Below, in pieces: positions 59,801-64,000 of a stretch of DNA of 64,000 bases. The notes beneath the pieces are model-generated. The model made no database searches and was not told the origin of the DNA. It saw only the letters and a list, made by a program, of their open reading frames with translations. Where the stretch lies: positions 348,610 through 412,609 of the forward strand of contig VWZF01007161.1 in assembly GCA_013396755.1 (NCBI GenBank), read 5' to 3'. Origin of the DNA: Sclerurus mexicanus. Its lineage: Eukaryota; Chordata; Aves; Passeriformes; Furnariidae. The position numbers were made by a program, and so were the translations under genes. Within the stretch, counting starts at the first letter, position 1. Each line of letters opens with the position of its first letter.

Positions 59801-61190
59801 GCATTAGAATTTGCCAGATCCTCTCAGCTCTCCTGAGAGCACTTCTTTGTGCCTCCCCATCCTGTGTGTGGATTGTCCTGATCGCAGCATCCTGAAATGG
59901 CAAGATGAGGATTTTCAGAAGGACTTGTTTGTGGTTCGTGTGACGGGTCCGGCCAGGCTCCCTGGATGCTCAAGGAGAAATCGGGCACATCAGTCCTGGA
60001 CATCTGCAGGAGTCGTCTTTGCCCAAGGTAAATCTGACCAGCTGATGTGCACGGTGCACTTGGATGCTCTTTCCATGCTGCTGATGCCCAGATGCCCTCC
60101 CTGTAGTTCTGTGATGTGCAAATGCTTGCGCCGTCCATTGACTGTTGCTAAAATAATTCACATGTAGTTTTCTTCTTCATTTGATCCTGTCTGTAAAAAT
60201 GCTTTTTACTCCCATGTTTATTCCCTCTGTGTTACTGGACACACCAGTGTGTTCTTCTGATCAAAAGGCCTCAAATGGGCACAGAGCTCAGCAGCAGTCT
60301 CAAGGTGGCTTCTGGGGTGTCTGCCCCATGACTGGGCGGTCCAGGGGGTCCCAGTTTGCTCTGGTCTGTGCTCCTGCCAGCACAACAAAGGCACACCTTC
60401 ACCCCTCCACCTCAGCTCTGTTGGGGCAGTTGGCTTTCTGGGCTCTGATTTGAATGACCAAAGCTCATTTCTTCTGCTCTTTAGAAGCAGAATTTTCTGG
60501 GAAATTTTGCTCAAAATCCAGTGCTGCTGAAAACACTGTTTATTACCCAATTCTAGGCCAGGGGGATGAAAGGAGCTCTTTTCATGTCCATATTCAGCAG
60601 AGACAATACAGCCCAGCTTGCTGGGAGAGCAGGATTGCAAGGATTCTGAGGCATCACCACAAAAATCTGCATTCACAGCCTGAGTCTGCTCTGCTGTTTC
60701 AAACAGCTGCTCCAGGCTGGGTTAGAGGGCACCAGAAGTGCCACCTTCAGCAGGAGATATTAATAAGGACCAATACACTGTCCCCACACTAACATTGTAA
60801 GTGTAATAATCTCATCCTCCTTTGTGCAGCACTGCTGGTCAAATGCTACCTAAAAATCAGGGACCACTGTTATTACTTAAAGAGGAAACAAAGCTGTTTT
60901 CCACATTAACAGTGTGGATGTCAAGGAGCAGAGGGGAGGAGCTGAGGGTGAAGCATGGGACAAGTCTGGCAGCAGTGGGATGAAATTCATCTGCAACCAA
61001 ACACCATCCCTGGGGCTGCTGAGCACAAGTTTGGACAGCTCCAGCAAGAGCCCAGTAAGCACTGGGACAGCACCAGCACCACCGCTCTGGACTGAGCTCC
61101 AGGGAAAAGCCCAGCAGAGCAGCGGGGAGCTGCACCCCCCTTCCACCTCTGCATCCATCGGCTCGAGAACTTACAGAAGTCCGCAGCCAT
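23782..61190 (-). CDS. GRID2IP: GRID2IP (delphilin), about 22 coding exons, FH1 part missing and two exon pairs misordered by assembly
   Basis: Delphilin is a postsynaptic scaffold at parallel fibre-Purkinje synapses that binds the GluD2 C-terminus and carries formin domains. Exons in transcript order: 57379-56918 continued by 59284-59184 (PDZ); 54318-54164 and 42523-42269 (harmonin-homology); 40736-40651, 40258-40189, 38927-38833 (internal PDZ, SFGFTLRG loop); 37951-37768 and 36457-36303 (second harmonin-homology); 34769-34668, 33551-33457, 33019-32902 (linker); 32554-32229, 31687-31607, 32174-32052 (FH1 flanks); then 30731-30644, 29710-29633, 28883-28687, 28281-28126, 27356-27270, 26747-26618, 25057-24939, 24504-24340 and 23853-23782 (FH2, end SPLAW). 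Every resolved junction is phase-compatible. The sum is about 1,163 aa without FH1, against about 1,211 in human. The gene is scrambled by the assembly, not visibly mutated. Confidence 0.93.
23920..24095 (+). repeat. CR1 LINE 3' fragment
   Basis: GTGCCCAGAGAAGCTGTGGC through GGGATTCTATGAA, between the last two GRID2IP coding exons. Confidence 0.9.
24340..24504 (-). CDS. GRID2IP: GRID2IP FH2 exon (C-terminal helix bundle)
   Basis: 165 nt: SFLESAQPAMRSLDDLQHKA then MEEFSKVLSFFGEDSKMTTS and EAFFGIFAEFISKFE. Donor GTGAGT. FFGED and FFGIFAEF are FH2 post-domain features. Confidence 0.94.
24939..25057 (-). CDS. GRID2IP: GRID2IP FH2 exon
   Basis: 119 nt: NQRTLTADLKDLHTTVSDIQ then MACHNMPATAEDRFAIVMT. 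The first two bases complete Val from the previous exon. Confidence 0.93.
25645..26065 (-). repeat. CR1 LINE fragment, about 420 bp
   Basis: Reverse orientation: ATGGAATCATTTAGGTTGGA through CTCAGCTCCCTCAGCTGCTC, one of the longest CR1 pieces in the window. In a GRID2IP intron. Confidence 0.9.
26618..26747 (-). CDS. GRID2IP: GRID2IP FH2 exon
   Basis: 130 nt: LNTTKTVDGKSTFLHILAKS then LSQHFPELLGFAKDLPTVPL and AAK. It contains the KxxDxKxTLLH-type core motif of FH2. Confidence 0.95.
27270..27356 (-). CDS. GRID2IP: GRID2IP FH2 exon with GNYLN signature
   Basis: 87 nt: FVLAMGNYLNNGQPKTSKTT then GFKINFLTE. GNYLN is the formin GNxMN signature. Confidence 0.95.
28126..28281 (-). CDS. GRID2IP: GRID2IP FH2 exon
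   Basis: 156 nt: MLSVPEYKIRLRSLHFKTTL then QEKTEEIKASYECICKASLE and LKSSKKLAKILE. Phase 0 at both ends. Confidence 0.95.
28687..28883 (-). CDS. GRID2IP: GRID2IP FH2 exon
   Basis: 197 nt: ILIAHLKLSHIELRQILMTM then ETDRLEPSHIKQLLLYAPDG and EEVQRFQNYKENPGKLSEPD, ending QFVLQ before GTACCT. The acceptor is CCCCCAG. Confidence 0.95.
29633..29710 (-). CDS. GRID2IP: GRID2IP FH2 exon
   Basis: 78 nt: PTLLPENFKKKDVVEILSHK then KAYNT. Starts AG after TCTTCCAG, completing Lys split from the upstream exon. Donor GTAAGT. Confidence 0.92.
30644..30731 (-). CDS. GRID2IP: GRID2IP FH2 exon
   Basis: 88 nt: [20 protein letters not shown] then LHFGTQKPT. Near-identical to mammalian delphilin. Donor GTGAGT. Confidence 0.95.
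31606..31606. other. Single-N contig join inside GRID2IP FH1-coding exon
   Basis: Interrupts the frame after SSSDEG. The likely true position of the missing FH1 sequence and of fragment 32052-32174. Confidence 0.8.
31607..31687 (-). CDS. GRID2IP: GRID2IP exon fragment before FH1 (truncated by an N)
   Basis: 81 nt after CTCACCCAG: MSFQDDQGSYVTNDVSSSEY then ISSSDEG, then a single N at 31606. In mammals this continues straight into the proline-rich FH1. Here the sequence past the N is probably intron, because the FH1 part is missing. Confidence 0.9.
31838..32051. other. Assembly gap (214 N)
   Basis: Run of N next to the misplaced FH1-flanking fragment. The 15-mer tccacaaccagagca ends just before it (31823-31837) and recurs after the N at 32175 (32176-32190). 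Confidence 0.95.
32052..32174 (-). CDS. GRID2IP: GRID2IP exon fragment after FH1 (FH2 lasso), misplaced
   Basis: 123 nt, 41 codons: PVPCAPPLHRGLLHRRSESN then [20 protein letters not shown] and G. This is the sequence after the FH1 prolines and the start of FH2 (RLRW lasso region). It is flanked by a 214-base N gap and a single N, and lies 5' of the MSFQDD fragment although it must follow it. Confidence 0.92.
32229..32554 (-). CDS. GRID2IP: GRID2IP linker exon
   Basis: 326 nt: GARKPGMGLSWPSEPLGSQQ, then STESNPYVSLDSSPAPSPKH, RRKKLFTFSRPPRSRDTDRF and IVDDFLTPENDYEE, followed by GTGAGC. The KLFTFSRPxRSRDTDRFLDALSEQLG block is delphilin-specific. Confidence 0.95.
32902..33019 (-). CDS. GRID2IP: GRID2IP linker exon
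   Basis: 118 nt: MSAVYAELENRLIGSFAGKV then GNAALHRTSPPAPERAHAA. Acceptor CTTTTCCCAG, donor GTACCA. Confidence 0.93.
33457..33551 (-). CDS. GRID2IP: GRID2IP short linker exon
   Basis: 95 nt: SDTVEVPVRLIPGERQAGDG then TSLPETPNPKM. It is found only by homology and phase (no long ORF marks it). It is required, since without it the flanking exons are out of frame. Donor GTGTGA is weak but in the expected place. Confidence 0.9.
34335..34482 (+). repeat. CR1 LINE 3' fragment
   Basis: GGAATCACTGCCCCTGGAGG to CAACCTTAATGATTCTAT. Confidence 0.85.
34668..34769 (-). CDS. GRID2IP: GRID2IP linker exon
   Basis: 102 nt: AEAEAEDRYRSSVRGASLCR then GSLRTPHPEEGGAA. Acceptor TTCCTTCTGCAG, donor GTGGGT. Confidence 0.88.
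36303..36457 (-). CDS. GRID2IP: GRID2IP second harmonin-homology domain, part 2
   Basis: 155 nt: [20 protein letters not shown] then IWQFIYQLLTYEEQEHCQQK and IDRFLGYKSLA. Donor GTGAGA. Confidence 0.94.
36660..36760 (+). repeat. CR1 LINE 3' fragment
   Basis: GGACATGGTCAGTGGTGGCC to TTTTCCAACTGAAGTGATTC, same subfamily as 25645-26065. Confidence 0.85.
36955..37202 (+). repeat. CR1 LINE 3' fragment
   Basis: Forward CR1 with GAAATTCCTCCCTGAGAGGG, GTGCCCAGAGAAGCTGTAGC and the ATTCCATGATTCTATGG end. Confidence 0.9.
37768..37951 (-). CDS. GRID2IP: GRID2IP second harmonin-homology domain, part 1
   Basis: 184 nt: DSDSAESPSSSSSLTSLQWV then AEILPSSIKIQGRTFTQQLE and HLLTPPERYTICKALEGFFQ H. Helical module conserved in delphilin. 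Confidence 0.94.
38040..38160 (+). repeat. CR1 LINE 3' fragment, diverged
   Basis: CAGGTTGGATGGGGTTTGGA, then ATCATCTTTAAGACCCTTTC and CATTCTGGAATTCTGTGG. Confidence 0.8.
38833..38927 (-). CDS. GRID2IP: GRID2IP internal PDZ, part 3
   Basis: 95 nt: [20 protein letters not shown] then VVEEGIVNISN. HDKVV is the start of the PDZ alpha-B helix that lines the peptide groove. Confidence 0.94.
40189..40258 (-). CDS. GRID2IP: GRID2IP internal PDZ, part 2
   Basis: 70 nt: SPAEKAALKAGDRILFLNGL then DM and two bases of Arg. The GDRILFLNG strand is typical of PDZ domains. Confidence 0.94.
40651..40736 (-). CDS. GRID2IP: GRID2IP internal PDZ, part 1
   Basis: 86 nt: TVRVYKGNRSFGFTLRGHAP then VWIESVLP. SFGFTLRG is the carboxylate-binding loop. 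Acceptor TTTCCCTGCAG. Confidence 0.94.
41000..41065 (+). repeat. Short CR1 end
   Basis: GGAACTGGATGACCTTTAAG then GTCCCTTCCAACCCAAACC, truncated. Confidence 0.8.
41568..41900 (-). repeat. CR1 LINE fragment
   Basis: Reverse orientation: CACAGAATCATGGAATTGTT, CACTGCCCTGGGCAGCCTGT, TTGAGGCCATTTCTTCTCAT. Confidence 0.9.
42269..42523 (-). CDS. GRID2IP: GRID2IP exon joining harmonin-homology domain to PDZ; shared acceptor for alternative starts
   Basis: 255 nt: IFIPKKHRQRFDEVVSQSLI then SKLCRSKSEQHSNRLRRSRS, EDHQERLLVSTRASSVPRSH and SLVASNVASGAA. It begins with one base that completes the preceding codon (Arg or Gly). All alternative first exons must therefore end in phase 2, and three candidates do (54164, 51076, 45677). 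Confidence 0.94.
42672..42735 (+). repeat. Short tandem repeat, 18 bp x about 3.3
   Basis: Units of GGGGACACCAGGGGTGCT, the last truncated to GGGACACCAG. Confidence 0.9.
45520..46110. promoter_or_regulatory. GRID2IP: CpG-rich segment, possible internal GRID2IP promoter
   Basis: Many CG dinucleotides (CATCGCGGGGG, CACCGCCGGCCACG, GAGCCGCGGGGAGCG) in the middle of a large intron whose flanks are CpG-poor. It surrounds the candidate first exon at 45677-45711. A chance 298-codon + strand frame here reflects base composition. Confidence 0.4.
45677..45711 (-). CDS. GRID2IP: Candidate new alternative first exon of GRID2IP, MGKDRSFSRHFR
   Basis: ATG at 45711-45709 opens MGKDRSFSRHF plus CG, followed at once by the donor GTACGT. 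The two leftover bases join the first base of the 42523 exon to give Arg, so the protein would read MGKDRSFSRHFR-IFIPKK in frame. The exon sits in a CpG-dense segment (about 45520-46110). The start fits the N-myristoylation rule Met-Gly-x-x-x-Ser, with Ser6 and a Lys3 like the hippocalcin start. I know of no delphilin isoform with this start. It is inference from frame, splice site and CpG context only. Confidence 0.35.
49222..50805. repeat. Minisatellite, 14-bp and 21-bp units, interrupted by a 361-N gap
   Basis: The left part (49222-49511) has 14-bp units such as cacacagcccagca and cacacagccctgca, with some cacagag variants. The right part (49896-50795) is a very regular 21-bp array, the 14-mer cacacagccctgca followed by the 7-mer cacagca, about 42 copies with almost no divergence. 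The unit is a multiple of three, so all six frames stay open and give artificial Cys/Val/Ala or His/Thr peptides. It lies in the GRID2IP intron just downstream of the MSCLG exon. Confidence 0.97.
49512..49872. other. Assembly gap (361 N) inside the minisatellite
   Basis: Run of N within the array. The true array length is unknown and likely longer than shown. Confidence 0.97.
51076..51089 (-). CDS. GRID2IP: Alternative first coding exon of short delphilin, MSCLG
   Basis: ATG at 51089-51087, then AGC TGT CTC GG and donor GTGAGT: Met-Ser-Cys-Leu-Gly with Gly split. Joined to the exon at 42523 it reads MSCLG-IFIPKKHRQRF, the N-terminus I know for short mammalian delphilin. In that form Cys3 is the palmitoylation site that targets it to membranes. 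It skips the N-terminal PDZ. The coding part is only 14 nt, so ORF methods cannot see it. Its promoter should lie just to the right, at about 51090-51350. Confidence 0.8.
54164..54318 (-). CDS. GRID2IP: GRID2IP first harmonin-homology domain exon
   Basis: 155 nt: VDDILGDQPELKERVFTVLK then QYAAERKVECLAYALCMVLT and QESHQHLIDNI plus two bases of Arg. Acceptor CACGTGGCAG, donor GTACGA. It continues the EFSRK end of exon fragment 59184 in phase 0. Confidence 0.94.
55500..55690 (-). repeat. CR1 LINE fragment
   Basis: Reverse orientation: ATCACAGAACCTTTAAGGTT to the ACCTCCAGGAAGAGTGGCTC region. The 1,289-bp false repeat begins inside this element. Confidence 0.85.
55628..56916. repeat. 1,289-bp perfect repeat, copy 1 (assembly artefact likely)
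   Basis: Identical, as far as I can read, to 57669-58957. It starts with aagagtggctccaccatt inside a CR1 and ends at aagtatt before the N at 56917. In copy 2 the same end runs on without interruption. Confidence 0.95.
56918..57379 (-). CDS. GRID2IP: GRID2IP first coding exon of the long form, 5' part (N-terminal PDZ)
   Basis: After CTTTTCCAG the exon starts TCACAGCC, then ATG at 57371-57369: MPATNQGWPESFGFQISGSG, the start of long delphilin. PDZ features are FGF (carboxylate loop) and LRPGDEVLEIEG. A second PDZ-like unit follows (RFGFELASSS ... MEPGDYVLEVEG). The fragment stops at the N at 56917 in ...SCRGRAL. It continues in 59284-59184, which the assembly places upstream instead of downstream. 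Confidence 0.93.
57374..57667. repeat. 294-bp perfect repeat, copy 1
   Basis: Begins ctgtgactggaaaag at the start of the PDZ exon and ends at the N at 57668. Identical to 59286-59579. Confidence 0.95.
57669..58957. repeat. 1,289-bp perfect repeat, copy 2
   Basis: Starts right after the N at 57668 and continues past 58957 into unique sequence that holds exon fragment 59284-59184. This is probably the true continuation of copy 1. Confidence 0.95.
59184..59284 (-). CDS. GRID2IP: GRID2IP first coding exon of the long form, 3' part, misplaced
   Basis: 101 nt: LRPQRGAAGTDPEPRGDAVR then RDRRHKAQEFSRK, followed by GTAAGG. KAQEFSRK|VDDILGDQ matches delphilin across the next junction. It starts at the N at 59285 and joins 56918 in frame, either directly or with a 3-base overlap. 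It has no acceptor of its own. Confidence 0.9.
59286..59579. repeat. 294-bp perfect repeat, copy 2
   Basis: Starts right after the N at 59285 and runs on into unique sequence, so it is the real continuation of the PDZ-exon contig. Confidence 0.95.
61175..61190 (-). CDS. GRID2IP: Possible extra 5' coding exon of long GRID2IP, MAADF
   Basis: ATG at 61190-61188, GCT GCG GAC TTC T, then donor GTAAGT. If spliced to the acceptor before 57379 it reads MAADFFTA-MPATNQG in frame, so translation could start 8 residues earlier. Known delphilin starts at MPATNQG, and the Kozak context here is only fair. A similar donor with no ATG lies nearby (GCCG|GTGAGA at about 61205). Confidence 0.2.
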
Positions 61191-62390
61191 CCGAGGGCTC
61201 TCACCGGCGCCAGGTTTGTCCTGCTAAGGGGTCGGAGCTTTCTCGGTTCTCCTCCATCACCCTTGGAAGCGCATCCCACCTACCCGCAGGGCTCCTGGGA
61301 GCATCTTCCCGGCTCCCCTGCCCTCGCTGCAGCCCCCGGAGTTGGGGCAGAGCTCTCGCCGGTGTGGCGGTGGGCAAAAGGGCTGCTGCACCCGGGCAGT
61401 GCTGGGCACGGGGTGGCTGCCCCTTCCTGGGCTTCTCACGGGAGCCCTGTGCCTTTCTGGCTGCTCCGGGTGAGCGCCAGACACGCACAAAGGTCTTCCT
61501 TGCCTTTTCCTCTCCTAATTAACTTTATTCCCATCGCAAAGAAAAGCGTGCACAGGCTAATTGCCGTGCTTGTCCTGGTTGAGCCTGATGCTGACCTGAG
61601 CCTGCAGATCTGGGGGGAATTAGGAGCTGGAAGGAGGGAAAACAGATTAGTGCTCGTGGAGGGAAATCCTTCACCCACAGGGCAAATCTGAAGCGACAGC
61701 ACTTTGCAAAGCAGCAGGGACACAGCGCTGGGGGGCCTGGGTGTGCTGGGACCTCACTGGCCCCACTAGCAACGTGAGCGGGACACAGGGATTTTGGGAG
61801 TACAACTAACACGTGGTTTGCTGCGGGGATTTGGAGTCTGGACCAAATTTGGGGCTCGCCAGGAGAGCCATCCCCGGCCAGGCTGCTCCATGCAGGACAG
61901 CAGGGGGTCCTCACAGCTGAGTGTTTGGCCGCAGAGACCCCCATGCTGGCACCAACTGTCCCTTAAGCTGCTATTTCTGATTTTCTCCTGGGTTTCCTCA
62001 GCACTCAGGGATCCCACGGCTTAGCATGCTAAGAGGTTTTAGGGAATTACACGTCCTGCTGCGGCACCAGCGGGAGGGGCATTTGCATCTCTTCATGGAC
62101 CACACCGCGATCCGGCCTTCCCTTGGCTCCGGCACTGGGAGAGCTGCCGGCAGCCTTGGCATGGGTGGGAAACAACCTCCCTGGGCAACCTGGGAGAGCT
62201 GACAAGGGATTAGGTAGAGCCTTAGGAAGGAGAGCTGCAGGGACCTGCTGTGCCCAGCCTGAGGGTGAGCACGATGTGGTGGAGGGTCTTTCTCCCACAG
62301 TGTCCAGCATGGTCATACGTGTCACTGCTGCAGGGCATTGGAGCCCTCTTTTCCCCCACTCCTCCTCCTCCTCCTGTCCCCTCCAGCTTC

Positions 62391-62470
62391 TTTCTGGCAG
62401 GTTGTCCTGCACAAATCTCCCTGAGCATTGATCCCCTCCTTTCTGGCAGGTTTTCCTGCACTAATCTCCC
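62391..62470 (-). repeat. Local duplication, about 45 bp x 2-3
   Basis: TTTCTGGCAGGTTGTCCTGC at 62391-62410 recurs as TTTCTGGCAGGTTTTCCTGC at 62440-62459, with similar following text (ATCTCCCTGAG and GATTGATCC). Confidence 0.75.
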
Positions 62471-63419
62471 TGAGGATTGATCCTCGGGCACCGGGGGATC
62501 TGCCCTCCCGTGCTGACACAGACACACACGCTCCTCCTACAAACCTCAGGGCATGTCCTTACTATTTCCTGATCCAACAGCCAAAACTGCAATGAATGCA
62601 ATGAATTCTGTTTGTTTTGTTGGTTTTTTTTCCCCCAGCCAGTAAAGTAATTGCTTCTTTTCCCTCCATTTTTAAGTGACTGGGACATTTTAAACACTGA
62701 CAGTGAACTTCAATCCTTGCAAGAAATGAGTTCCGGGATCCCAAGTGAATGGAGATTGTTTCCTTGACGATCTTCTGCCAGGTTTCAACCAGTCAAGGCT
62801 TTTTATGTGATTTTCACAGTGCTTGGACTGAATGAGCTTCATCTCTCTCAGTCTCCACCTCTGTTAAGGTATTTGCTGGCTGGTTTGTCCTTGAGCACAG
62901 ACGGTAAGGGCACCAGAGTGGACGAGCTCCTGGGCAGTGCTGGTGCCAGTCCCAGCAGTGCCAGTGCTGGTCCCAGTGTGGTGGCACTCACTGCAGCTCC
63001 TGCCCTGGCTGTGCCCAGGGACCTTGGCACACAGCCTGTTCACCCACAAATAACCCACCACGTGCCCACCCTTGTCCCCTCCTGTGCTGCCAGACTTGTC
63101 CTGTGACACCCAATGTCCCAAACCAACCTATTTCTGTACTTGCAGAAATTCTGATGTCTCAGTAGGATGGGAAAAAATGTTTTTTCCCAAACTCCATCCT
63201 CCACCAGGAGCCAAGTGCCTCAGGCTGCACTCCAAGAGAGCTGTGCCCCGGGAACATTTTGGCTGAATTTCTCTCTCTCAGCGGCTGGTTTGGTGCATTG
63301 GAGGCCTCGAATTTACCAGGGAGGAAAAAAGTCCCTTCCTGAAACTCACCCTCCTCTGCTGCCTCCAGCCAAGCCGATTCACCTGCTGCGGGTGCCCCAG
63401 GCCCCGGAGCACCCCGGAG

Positions 63420-64000
63420 CGCTTACCTGTGCTGCCCGCGCTGCAGCCGGCGGGCCCGCGGCTGGGAGAACCATCCCCGCAGCTGCGGAGCCTTCGGGTC
63501 GGCGGCCGGCCGCGTTTCTCTGGCGAGCTCCAGCCGGGCACCGTAACCCAATCGGCCCCTCGGCGGCTGCCCCGGCGGTTTCAGTTGTCACGCACCGCGC
63601 AGGGACCCGCACGCGGCCGCATCCTGCCTTCTCCCACCTCATCCCGGCCCCAGGTGAGATCCGGCAGGCGCTGGAGCAAACCCACCTCACCTGGGGCAGC
63701 GCAGGGTGAGGAGGCTCCGGCTGGGAAGGGAATACAGTGCTCGGAGCTCTGACAAGGCACAAGGATTTTGCTTTAGAGATTTCACCACAGAACCGAAGGG
63801 ATCACTGGTAACTCGGAAGGGATGCTGAGGGATGGGCCAGGAGCGGCACGGTGACGAGCTGTCCGGGGCTGCCGCACCGCGACACGCAGCGCTGGCTCCG
63901 GAAAGGGGCTTGGTTTGTGTTTTTGCGGGTCTGACGCCCGTTCCCTGCCCCGGGAAGGGCGGCACGGGCGGCGCTGCCCCCGCACCCGCACCCGCACCCG
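63420..64000. promoter_or_regulatory. GRID2IP: CpG-rich segment, possible GRID2IP promoter and noncoding first exon
   Basis: High CG density to the window end (GCGGCCGGCCGCG, CGCGCAGG). On the - strand GCAGCACAG|GTAAGC near 63427 is a good donor for a noncoding first exon. CCCCAG|GTGAGG near 63690 is another. A + strand donor CCCCAG|GTGAGA near 63653 means a divergent gene cannot be excluded. The last 20 bases are a CGCACC hexamer repeat. Confidence 0.4.

Larger units (their letters stand above)
59580..63400 (-). other. GRID2IP: Upstream intron / 5' flank of GRID2IP
   Basis: No known coding exon recognised. It contains the small MAADF candidate at 61175-61190 within a moderately CpG-rich stretch (61190-61400). 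A region with repeated TTTCTGGCAGGTTNTCCTGC lies at 62391-62470. No CR1 recognised. Confidence 0.6.

Overview
The window is vertebrate nuclear DNA, almost certainly from a bird. It has intron-exon genes with GT-AG junctions and many short 3'-end fragments of CR1-type LINEs, the typical avian interspersed repeat. The proteins match vertebrate orthologues throughout. I saw no prokaryotic, viral or CRISPR features. The assembly is a draft: there are two N gaps (31838-32051 and 49512-49872) and several single-N joins (31606, 32175, 56917, 57668, 59285).

Three genes can be recognised. (1) At the left edge is the last coding exon and 3'UTR of ARHGAP17 (RICH1) on the + strand. It ends in a C-terminal ESTAL PDZ ligand. 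(2) Tail-to-tail with it, on the - strand, is a complete SLC5A11 (SMIT2, Na+/myo-inositol cotransporter). I resolved 15 coding exons between 16531 and 5642; all phases are compatible and they give 674 aa. (3) On the - strand from about 61-63 kb down to about 21.9 kb is nearly all of GRID2IP (delphilin), the postsynaptic scaffold of the GluD2 receptor. I resolved about 22 coding exons for N-terminal PDZ, harmonin-homology domains, an internal PDZ and FH2, ending in SPLAW. Only the proline-rich FH1 stretch is missing, lost in an assembly gap.

Region by region: 1-3573 is ARHGAP17 intron with CR1; 3574-4535 is the ARHGAP17 end; 4650-16576 is SLC5A11; 16577-21936 is intergenic or SLC5A11 5' sequence with CpG-rich patches and CR1; 21937-23781 is the GRID2IP 3'UTR; 23782-33019 holds the FH2 and FH1-flanking exons; 33457-42523 holds the middle exons; 42524-54163 is a large intron with alternative first exons and a long minisatellite; 54164-59284 holds the harmonin-homology and N-terminal PDZ exons in a scrambled assembly; 59286-64000 is the 5' flank, CpG-rich near 61.2 kb and from 63.4 kb.

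The main observations are these. GRID2IP appears to have several alternative N-termini: a short MSCLG exon (the palmitoylated short-delphilin type) and an unexpected in-frame MGKDRSFSRHFR exon in a CpG-rich segment, which carries an N-myristoylation-type start. A UG-rich (in the RNA) 21-bp minisatellite lies between those first exons and their shared acceptor. Two local misassemblies reorder GRID2IP exons, and one of them creates a perfect but false 1,289-bp duplication. Any automatic gene model here would be broken.
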